NCBI RefSeq assembly: GCF_000315915.1
Contig: NC_020186.1
Span: forward strand, 2,170,001 to 2,234,000
Direction: 5' to 3'
Source: Henningerozyma blattae CBS 6284
Taxonomy: Eukaryota > Ascomycota > Saccharomycetes > Saccharomycetales > Saccharomycetaceae
Length of the DNA stretch: 64,000 bases
Positions 1 through 7,881 of the stretch are shown one piece after another. The translations under genes were made by a program, and so were the position numbers. Every line of letters starts with the position of its first letter. The first letter of the stretch is position 1. The notes beneath the pieces are model-generated. The model did no database searches. It had not been told where the DNA came from and was given only the letters and a program-made list of their open reading frames with translations.

Positions 1-276
1 TAAAACGTTGTATTCCTGTTTAAATTTTAAAGAATGATCTATATGTGGCCTATCCTATCCCAAAACTTCAAATAAGTCTACGTCTGATGGCTAACCCTTA
101 TATATATGTATATATAACTATAAATCTTAATAATACATTACAACCATTAATATATATTCTCTTATTGGTTTTGCAGATCCTTTATTTGCGGGTCTTGTAA
201 CTCCGACGGGTCCCTTTGCCGCCTGCCTTTTTGAGGAATGTCATTGGATACGTTTTTATATTTTTTTTTATAGTTT
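1..276. other. Intergenic edge, no gene seen
   Basis: The first 170 bases are AT-rich with short TATATA runs. From about 180 the sequence turns abruptly GC-rich as it enters the 3' side of the leftward gene that ends at 277. No coding frame or RNA signature was recognised here. Confidence 0.5.
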
Positions 277-1053
277 TCAGGCACGTCCCGTTACGGAATC
301 TGCTAATACTAGAACCCGCGGCAATTCTGCCACGGGTACGAAAAACCATTCAGTATGTTCACACCCACAACCGCACCCGCGGACCACTCCACGGCCATAT
401 AGTGACCATAGCTCATTATGGAGTTTTCTTTCTACTTCTTGAACGGGACCCGCGGGACCTGTCCCGTCAGTGAAAAACCCGCCACCCGTAGTAGAAAAAT
501 TCCGTAATTTTTTAAGGCTGGCGGGTCGTTTTTGGAGTTCGGCGGGTAAATTTTTACCCGTAGAAATCCGGTTGGGTTTTCCAGGGTTACGGGTCGATGG
601 GTTTAGGGTTAGACGCCGGAGCATTTGGGTTAAGGAATTTGATTTTTGCTTCGATTGTTTTGTGGTTGAATTAGAAGTAGTAGTTGTATAGCAATCTAAT
701 AGCTCTTGTACTTTTGTAGGTGTCAAGTTAACGATTGGTTTGCCACATTGTCTTTCCCATTGATGTAAACGGGTTTCTACTTTTGTTTGTGTGGTGACAC
801 CAAGTTTGACCAAGATTTGGGCATCTGGTACTTGTGTGGTTTGTGAATGGTTTTCTAACGTTTGTACCCCCAACCATGTGGGTTGAGTTTTTGAAGAAAT
901 ACGACTGTTGTAAAGTTCTTCGTATGTGTAGACGTAGATGTAGCCCACGGGATTTATGGGTTTGCCAGGAGATGGTTTTGATTTTGTAGGAGAAGTTGAA
1001 GGATTGTGTAAGTGACAGTATTTAGCCCCGTCTTTTACCTTCGTTTTTGTCAT
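277..1053 (-). CDS. DUF1766 / Mug113-like (GIY-YIG/T5orf172-type) protein, 5' end uncertain
   Basis: The 258-residue frame carries the marks of the fungal DUF1766/T5orf172 family, whose S. pombe member is Mug113. There is a KYCHLH cysteine-histidine motif near residue 12, then GYIYVYTYEEL (about 37-47), VKLGVTTQTKVETRLHQWERQCG (about 82-104; here described by its key K-G-T-R-Q-W-C residues), and a C-terminal ERKLHNELW...CGCEHTEWFFVP block. These relate to GIY-YIG-type nuclease folds; the biochemical role is unknown. The first ATG lies inside the expected N-terminal zinc motif. The same frame stays open for 13 codons upstream, with a Cys codon at 1087-1089, and then meets TGA at 1093-1095. So the 5' end is either truncated, frameshifted or on an unseen exon. 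Its 3' half is much more GC-rich than its neighbours (CCC, GGG, CGG codons), which could mean foreign origin or a local composition island. It reads divergently from TIF34. Confidence 0.6.
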   Translation of the reverse strand: MTKTKVKDGAKYCHLHNPSTSPTKSKPSPGKPINPVGYIYVYTYEELYNSRISSKTQPTWLGVQTLENHSQTTQVPDAQILVKLGVTTQTKVETRLHQWERQCGKPIVNLTPTKVQELLDCYTTTTSNSTTKQSKQKSNSLTQMLRRLTLNPSTRNPGKPNRISTGKNLPAELQKRPASLKKLRNFSTTGGGFFTDGTGPAGPVQEVERKLHNELWSLYGRGVVRGCGCGCEHTEWFFVPVAELPRVLVLADSVTGRA

Positions 1054-1628
1054 GGGGCGTCCCTTCCTTTGTTGGTCCCCGTAACGACATTGTCATGGTC
1101 TTATTGTCTATGTGTTTCTTATGTCTTACGTATGAGATGTATCTTGTATATATATCTTACTATACTTATATATATATATATATATATATATAAATTCGCG
1201 AAATCTTTCGCGAATTTTAATCACTATCCGTTTTTGGAAGTCGTGTAAACATGGCGAGTTGGATAGCAAACTTTTCATAAAACCAACATTTAAAGTATCA
1301 AATATGTGGTTAATAAATAATTTAATTTATTTTAAATCATTCAAATTGCTAAAAAAAAAATATTGTCTTTTCCATTCGTCGTGCCTAATGATCTCGATTT
1401 CCTTTTTTAAGCTTTGGATAATTCGAAAATTTTTTTTTCATTCTACTTCGGCAATTCGGTTTTGTTCGCCTATCAATAATTTTTCAACATATCATCAAAT
1501 TTGATAAAAAGTTAATTAGGTAACAACTATTAAAAGAATAAAAAATATTAGTTCATCATTGTTAATAATTGATAAGATTTGCTAACCACCCAACCCCCTC
1601 CATCCGTCCATTTATTAAATTATTCAAG
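1054..1628. other. Divergent intergenic region (Mug113-like gene / TIF34)
   Basis: This holds a (TA)n run at 1167-1192, a perfect inverted repeat directly abutting it (1192-1217, listed separately), and AT-rich DNA up to the TIF34 start. The first 40 bases still read as the zinc motif of the leftward gene. No other gene was recognised. Confidence 0.6.
1192..1217. repeat. Perfect 12-bp inverted repeat with TCGCGA cores
   Basis: AAATTCGCGAAA (1192-1203), a 2-base TC spacer and TTTCGCGAATTT (1206-1217) are exact reverse complements. The arms contain the only dense CG dinucleotides in an AT-rich stretch and lie about 410 bases upstream of the TIF34 ATG. It could be a dimeric protein-binding site or a cruciform/hairpin. 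No known yeast factor site was recognised with confidence. Confidence 0.75.
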
Positions 1629-2669
1629 ATGAGACCTATTATGCTGATCGGACAAGAACGTCCCTTGACCCAAGTTAAATATAACAGAGAAGGTGACCTA
1701 TTATTCACTTGTGCTAAGGATGGTTCTGCAAGTGTTTGGTATTCCATCAATGGTGAAAGATTAGGTACTTTTGAAGGTCATGCCGGTGTGGTATGGTCCA
1801 TTGACGTGGATAAAGAATCCATGTACTGTGTCACCGGTTCTGCTGATTTCACCATTAAATTATGGAAATGTAAAAACGGTGAAAACATTCAAACTTGGAA
1901 TACTGACGTTCCTGTCAAGAGAGTAGAATTTTCTCCATGTGGTAATTATATCGTAGCTGTCATGGATAACGTTATGGGTTATAAAGGTTCCTTAGATATT
2001 TTTGAAATTAGAAGAGATCCAAAAACTAATGAAATAATTGAAATCAAAGATAAACCAATTAAAATCATTGAAACTCCAGAAGGTATGAATGGTCCTACTG
2101 TGGCAGGTTGGTCTACTAATGGTAAATTCATCATTGCAGGTCATAAAGATGGTCATATCAGTAAATATGATTGTTCCAAAGATTATGAATTCGTCGATTC
2201 CATGAAATTGCATAAACAAAATGTAACAGATATTCAATTCTCTCAAGATTTAACATATTTCATCACTTCTTCAAGAGATTCCACAGCTATCCTAGTGGAT
2301 GTTGCCACTTTGAAAAAATTGAAAACTTTTGAATGTGATTGTCCTTTAAACAGTGCTTGTATTACTCCTGTTAAAGAATTCGTTATATTGGGTGGTGGTC
2401 AAGATGCCAAGGATGTTACTACTACTTCAGCAAGTGAAGGGAAATTCGAAGCAAGAATTTATCATAAAATCTTTGAAGAAGAAATAGGTAGAGTTCCAGG
2501 CCATTTCGGTCCATTGAATTGTGTTGCTGTAAGTCCAACTGGTACTTCTTATGCATCTGGTGGTGAAGAAGGTATTATTCGTGTTCATCATTTCGAAAAA
2601 TCTTATTTTGATTTCCAATATGAAGTAGAAAAGGCCGCTGAAGCTAAAGAGCATATGCAGGAAGCTTAA
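1629..2669 (+). CDS. TIF34: eIF3i, WD40 subunit of translation initiation factor 3
   Basis: This 346-residue protein is the i subunit of eIF3, the cytoplasmic complex that recruits mRNA and initiator tRNA to the 40S ribosome. It is colinear with S. cerevisiae Tif34 (347 aa). It starts with an ERPLTQVKYNREGDLLF stretch, has WD40 blades throughout (for example GSADFTIKLW and AGHKDGHISKYD), keeps the GGGQDAKDVTTTSASEGKFEA segment's key residues and ends AKEHMQEA. An in-frame ATG at 1569 would add 20 residues with no family similarity, so the ATG at 1629 is preferred. In S. cerevisiae TIF34 is followed by NDE1, a duplicate of NDE2, which lies beside the SERF-type gene. Here that NADH dehydrogenase is missing and TIF34 faces the SERF gene directly. 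Confidence 0.97.
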   Translation: MRPIMLIGQERPLTQVKYNREGDLLFTCAKDGSASVWYSINGERLGTFEGHAGVVWSIDVDKESMYCVTGSADFTIKLWKCKNGENIQTWNTDVPVKRVEFSPCGNYIVAVMDNVMGYKGSLDIFEIRRDPKTNEIIEIKDKPIKIIETPEGMNGPTVAGWSTNGKFIIAGHKDGHISKYDCSKDYEFVDSMKLHKQNVTDIQFSQDLTYFITSSRDSTAILVDVATLKKLKTFECDCPLNSACITPVKEFVILGGGQDAKDVTTTSASEGKFEARIYHKIFEEEIGRVPGHFGPLNCVAVSPTGTSYASGGEEGIIRVHHFEKSYFDFQYEVEKAAEAKEHMQEA

Positions 2670-3061
2670 ATAATTAACATCAATTATAATAAAATTAAAA
2701 TAAAAAAACTCAAAATAAAAATTTAAATTAAACTCTTAACCTTAACTGCAACGCTTTAATATATATATATCTATCAAAATATACATATTTAAAATAATAT
2801 TACTAGTCATACGTATATTCACTTTCATAATTTTTTTTAAAAATTTATGTATAATAATCATTAGTCAAATTTGTAATAAATACTTGTATTTTCACTAAAT
2901 AATAAGGAATATATACAAATTGGTAATTATAAAAAAAAATTGGAAAAAAAAAAAGGTAATTAATGCAGTTTTGTATTGACAGGTCTGTTTAGTTGAGGAG
3001 AATCATAAATCATCAGATTTTTGGTTTTTATTTTATATACGTAATAAAACAATGCTTTGGC
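2670..3061. other. Convergent 3' region TIF34 / SERF gene
   Basis: AT-rich 3' flanks of two convergent genes, with TATATA tracts near 2760 and A-runs near 2930-2955 that could serve 3'-end formation. The ancestral NDE gene would be expected here. The 392 bases leave no room for it and no relic was recognised. Confidence 0.6.
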
Positions 3062-3268
3062 TTAACCCTTAGCTCTGTCAGCTTTTAGTTTTTCTAAAGC
3101 TTCAGCTTCTTTTCTCTTGTTAGCAGCCTCTTGTTTTTGTCTTAAAATGTCAGCATCTGATTGCATTCTCTTCTTTGGATCACCTTCCTTTTTAGCATTT
3201 TTAGCAGCTTCTTTTTGTTTTTTCAAATTTTTAGCTCTTGCTAAATCTCTTTGGTTACCTCTAGCCAT
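3062..3268 (-). CDS. SERF-family small protein (YDL085C-A orthologue)
   Basis: This 68-residue, highly charged Lys/Glu/Ala-rich protein belongs to the SERF (4F5) family. It begins MARGNQRDLARAKNLKKQ and contains GDPKKRMQSDADILRQKQ, matching S. cerevisiae YDL085C-A, which has the same length. SERF proteins are small, largely disordered modifiers of amyloid aggregation in animals, and their normal yeast role is poorly known. The gene lies just before a SUB2-like gene in the same divergent arrangement as YDL085C-A and SUB2 (YDL084W), which supports orthology. The intergenic distance to that neighbour is much larger here (2.6 kb). Confidence 0.92.
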   Translation of the reverse strand: MARGNQRDLARAKNLKKQKEAAKNAKKEGDPKKRMQSDADILRQKQEAANKRKEAEALEKLKADRAKG

Positions 3269-5881
3269 TGTATTATGTAATATATTATAATTGTTCTTGT
3301 TGAATTATTTATATATTTCAAAGAATAAATAAGTTAAAGATTATCTTTCTTCTTTTTTTCTTTTTTCTTTTTTTTGTTCCTTGAAATTTAAATAATAAAC
3401 CTTATCGTTGGAATCATTTATATATTATTTCATAGAATATTTATATTACTTGTTGTTGATGAAACAAATCTTGAAAATTAGGTAAAGATGAAAAAATACG
3501 AATTAATTAGCAAATACTAAGTTCGGTATTATACATCCTAACACCGCATAGACCTGCGAATTTTAATACAAGATCACTACTGAATATTGCAATTATTATG
3601 AAAGAAAATTATGGAAATATGTATAGAAGGAGTGATATTTCTACTACAGGTAAAAATATTTATCGATCTTGAATATTTGAGCACCTTGAAACTAAAAAAA
3701 AAAGTGATGATTTTTTTTTCCAAAAATAAAGGCAGCTGATATTCACTTTTAAAAGAATGGCAAGTATACCTTCGTGAATCAAGTAGAGGAAAAAATTAGG
3801 TTTCTTGGGAAATGATCATTAGTTTTCTGCTTCTGTTTCTTCACATTCTTGCGCCGTGAAAATTTCTTTCGTGTAAAAGACTTTTACCGTTTTAATTTAA
3901 AATTTATTATATAAAAAACTAAATTCGGTAATCCTCAAAACAAAATCTAGTCTATTAAGCATTTGTGTGGTTAAAATTTAGATCCAAAGTAATCGAGTAA
4001 AAAAATTCCAAATTTTTTAAGTTTAATATCTTTAAATAGAATACTTTATTTCTTAACAAAAATAGAGCTACATAGAATGAAGAAGAAACATAGTGTTAAT
4101 AGTGTGTAATTGATTAAAGCCTTACGAATTGCATGCCCAGTTAATACATCTCACTTTTACCTTTTCATTAGATCCTCATATTAGTAGCAGGCCTCATTAA
4201 ATAAGATATAAAGAAATCCTTTCACTAGGGTTTATTATATAGAAGAACTAACCTACTCTTGTTGATGCAATCATAAGCCTGGTTTGTTAGTGAAAATAAA
4301 CAACCAATATTGTACTTGGAAATACTACGAAGATATATATATATATAATTTTTACGAAAGGAACTAGTAAAATAATGATTTATTAACTAAAAAATAAAAT
4401 AGTTTAATATAGCAAGTAAAAAAGTGGATAAACAAGAAATTGAGCCCCAATATATTTTGTTTAAGGCAACTTTGACGAATTTACAATTGTTTCTATTACT
4501 CATGTGATACTAAAAAAATAAAAAAAAAAAAAATCAACTCTTGCCTAAAACAGCTCCTCTAGACAGCATTAAGTATTAGATTAGAGATAGTGTCAAACAA
4601 CGTAAACAGGGGAAAGATAGCGTTAAGGTAATAATAAATCTAGTAATGATTCTAGAATAAGGTTCATAAAAAGAAATTTAAAGGTAAGTAGGTATCCTTT
4701 AAAATATGGAGTATGGAAAACATGACAGATAGCCTATTATTTCGGACATTTTCCCGAGTAAGTTTCTTTTTCATGAATAACAATCCTTAAGAGGAAAAGA
4801 TAAATATGCCTATATATTAATAGCCTTATAAACAAACCATATTTGACAGTAGATTCCTAACTAATGACTAAAAAAACTTTCCTTATTATCATTACAACTT
4901 TTCATTCTCTTGGTATTATATATACTCGATTAGCACATGTGTCTTACACATTGAGTTAGGTGAATAGTTTATTTATTTCGTGACGTGACTTCTTTTCCAA
5001 CACTCTCGGAGCTGAAACGGTTTGCCTGGCATCAACTTGTAGGATTTCAATATTTAAAACATAATAACTAAAGTCTCCGAATAGATGCGTCGAAGAAAGA
5101 CCTGTATCGGGCACTGAAAGTCAATGCCACGTCAACGTCTTCATCTAAGAATTCTTGACTTTCTTAATGAACTTTTATAGAGCCTAAATAAAAAGATGCC
5201 TATAGAAGCCCAATACTGCAAAGAGTCTCTATGGATGTTACTATGTATCCTGAGTACACTGGTCATCATGCGAAACCATAAGTCAAGCTTTGGCTCTATA
5301 CAAGACTATTTATCATTATTACTGGATATATAATAATGTTGATAGATTAGGAGTTAATTTATCTCAGTAGGATACAAATATTCTTCATAACTTGATAGTA
5401 ATTACTAGCATCCAATTGATTGGCTGAATGATGTCTTATATTACAGATACAAAAGTAGTTATTTTGCAACTATATTCTCTGGATTGAGCTTACTTTGTTG
5501 CGTTTTAATTACCTACGTAATAAAATGATTTCAACTATTGCTGAGAATTACTTTTGTATTTCGTGTATACGTGTGTTCTTGCTTATTTTCTTGGTTATTG
5601 ATAGTATAGTAAGTTCATAAATGAAGGAGATTGTAACCTCAATATGATAAAAGGGAAAACAAGTATTGCATATATTATTGATTGCTAGAAACACATTAAT
5701 TAATTTGAGTTCGAAAAAAATAATCTGTTTTACGGTCATGTTTGATATAGATAAGGAAAGAAAGAGCTATTGCGAGATATATAAGCAGAATAAAGCATTT
5801 ATTCACAGATACTGTGAACTGTGTAAGCCGTATATATATATATTCTTTTGTTAGAAGGATAAAGTGGTTACAGATTTAAAT
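3269..5881. other. Long divergent gap between SERF gene and SUB2-like gene (2.6 kb)
   Basis: No reading frame here resembles a protein. A polypyrimidine stretch at 3345-3380 lies just upstream of the SERF gene. The rest is AT-rich with scattered GC-richer patches (about 4980-5300). I looked for tRNA B-box motifs, box C/D motifs and long-terminal-repeat ends and found nothing convincing. The reconstructed ancestral order puts no gene in this gap, so its length is not explained by an obvious lost neighbour. Confidence 0.5.
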
Positions 5882-7243
5882 ATGACCCTGATTCAAGAAG
5901 ATGATGTATTAGAGTATAGTGATATTGACGAAGCTAATCGTCATAAAGATTTAGCTATTTCATCTAGCAAAGAAGCTGTTGATAATAGGGATCAGGAAAA
6001 AAAGACTGATGATTCAGAGGATGTTGAGATGACTGAAAATGAAGATCCTAGCTTAGCATCTCAATCTAGACAAAACAATTCGGATGCACAGTTGATACCT
6101 TCTTTCAAAGATTTCATGCTAAAGCCAGTGTTAATTAAGGCATTAATGGATATTGAATTCGAACATCCATCTGAAGTTCAGCAACAAGCTCTTCCTCAAG
6201 CTCTTATAGGTAGAGATATATTATGTCAAGGGAAATCAGGGTCTGGTAAAACTGCGATATTTATCTTATCTACATTGCAGAATATCAATCTAATCAGAGG
6301 AGAAGTTTCATGTGCAGTTCTGTGTCATTCTAGAGAATTAGCATATCAAGTCAATGAAGAGTATAAAAAATTTTCCAAATATATGGTAGATTTAATTACA
6401 GTAGCTAGTATTGGCGGAACATCTATAAAAAATGATGGGGGAGTCTTTAAAAATAAAAAAAAATGTCCAAACATTGTAGTTACTACACCAGGTAGATTAT
6501 TAGTATTAGTGAAAAATAAAATTGTTGATCCCACTCAATTGAAAACTATTGTAATTGATGAATGTGATAAAGTATTGAGTGAAGAGAAAATGAGAAATGC
6601 CTTTGATGAGGTATTTAAATTGACACTGAATGAAAAGCAGATGATGATGTTTTCTGCTACACTATCTAATGAAGCCAAAGAAATTTGTCAAAAATACACT
6701 CAAAATCCATTGCAGATTTATATTGCAAATGAAAAAAAATTAATTCTGCCAAGATTGAAACAATATTTCTTTAAAGTTGAAGAAAAGAGAAAGACTCAGA
6801 AATTAACAGAAATATTAGATGATGTTAATTTCAATCAAGTTATTATATTCGTCAAAAGTCCCAAAAATGCCAAATTATTAGCTACAATATTAAATGAATT
6901 AAACTTTACAGCAATTACTATTAATGGGTATACAAAGACTAATCTTCGGTTACAAAATTATAAGGATTTTAAAGAGAATGAAGTCAAGATATTAGTGACT
7001 ACTGATATGTTTGGTAGGGGGCTTGATTTTAAAAGAGTAAATTTAGCAATTAATTATGATTTACCCATTTCTATAGATACCTTCTTGCATAGGGTGGGCA
7101 GAACTGGTCGTTTTGGTAGTAAAGGATTAGCTATATCATTCATTTCTAATAAAAAAGATGAAGAAATGATTGAAAATATACAACAGAGATTTGATATAAG
7201 GTTACAGGAAGCTAAAAATGGTGAAGATATTTGTGTTATTTGA
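5882..7243 (+). CDS. Diverged SUB2-like DECD-box RNA helicase
   Basis: The 453-residue protein is a DExD-box ATPase of the Sub2/UAP56 (DDX39) branch, which loads export factors on spliced mRNA in the nucleus. The start DDVLEYSD matches the Sub2 N-terminus. Motifs in order are Q motif EFEHPSEVQQ (92-101), Walker A GKSGSGKT (117-124), RELA (151-154), TPGR (202-205), DECD (226-229), SAT (258-260), FVKS (323-326), TTDMFGRGLD (373-382) and HRVGRTGR (403-410). All catalytic motifs are intact. It is far more diverged than Sub2 orthologues normally are. Walker A has G for the usual A and S for L, and the C-terminal tail differs. The site beside the SERF gene is the ancestral SUB2 locus, so this is probably a fast-evolving duplicate, with a conserved SUB2 expected elsewhere. 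The first ATG, at 5882, is used; a GTG at 5864 is in frame. There is a 62-residue acidic N-terminal region. Confidence 0.85.
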   Translation: MTLIQEDDVLEYSDIDEANRHKDLAISSSKEAVDNRDQEKKTDDSEDVEMTENEDPSLASQSRQNNSDAQLIPSFKDFMLKPVLIKALMDIEFEHPSEVQQQALPQALIGRDILCQGKSGSGKTAIFILSTLQNINLIRGEVSCAVLCHSRELAYQVNEEYKKFSKYMVDLITVASIGGTSIKNDGGVFKNKKKCPNIVVTTPGRLLVLVKNKIVDPTQLKTIVIDECDKVLSEEKMRNAFDEVFKLTLNEKQMMMFSATLSNEAKEICQKYTQNPLQIYIANEKKLILPRLKQYFFKVEEKRKTQKLTEILDDVNFNQVIIFVKSPKNAKLLATILNELNFTAITINGYTKTNLRLQNYKDFKENEVKILVTTDMFGRGLDFKRVNLAINYDLPISIDTFLHRVGRTGRFGSKGLAISFISNKKDEEMIENIQQRFDIRLQEAKNGEDICVI

Positions 7244-7881
7244 TGTTGTTATCAATAACTTCTATTCATTTTTACAAGATAATATATATCCTTTAGTTTT
7301 TTTAAGCTTTTTTTTTTATGTTTTGCTTGTAGTTCTCCTGTTTAGATGTAATATTATATAACTGCTTATAAATTAAGATAACAAATGTTTTTACCTCAAT
7401 ACTCTCGTGAAATATTTACAAAATTACAAAATAAAAGGGTAAAACTTTATACATGTAGAAATTTACTACTTTAAAAAAAACACAGTTAGTCTATATTGAC
7501 TGTTTTTTTTTAATATTTTTTTTCCCACATAGAAAATGATATGAATTAATAATTTACAAGGATGAGTATGCTTGATGCTGTGTGTCATGTGAAAGTATTA
7601 AACGGTGTATGCTAAATATCGAAAAATGAATAATATTGATAAAAATATGACAATTCTTATGTTGTTACTAATGTCTTGTAATAGAAATAAAATCATTAAA
7701 ATTTATTATTATTAGTTTCCAAAGATAATTGTGTAAAAAAAAAATCATAATATTATTCCTCTACTACACAAAGGAATATGAAATAAAGGAGATGGGCAAG
7801 ATTGTTATTATAAAAACAACTCTTTTTATGTCACGTACTAATCTTGCTGTTTGAAGTGACCGTGTTACTCCTCGAATCACT
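7244..7881. other. Convergent 3' region SUB2-like / SIP5
   Basis: AT-rich 3' flanks. An 11/11 match to the S. cerevisiae origin consensus (WTTTAYRTTTW) lies at 7314-7324, but several such matches are expected by chance in this much AT-rich DNA. The ancestral ribosomal protein genes RPS16 and RPL13 would map here and are absent. Confidence 0.5.

Noticed and set aside
4980..5010. TTCCAACA as a Ty LTR end
   Set aside because: No matching TGTTGGAA end, target duplication or LTR-length similarity was found in the region.
7314..7324. Perfect match to the S. cerevisiae replication-origin consensus
   Set aside because: Several 11/11 matches are expected by chance in 64 kb of AT-rich DNA, and origins of other yeasts use different motifs. 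No supporting B-element could be judged.
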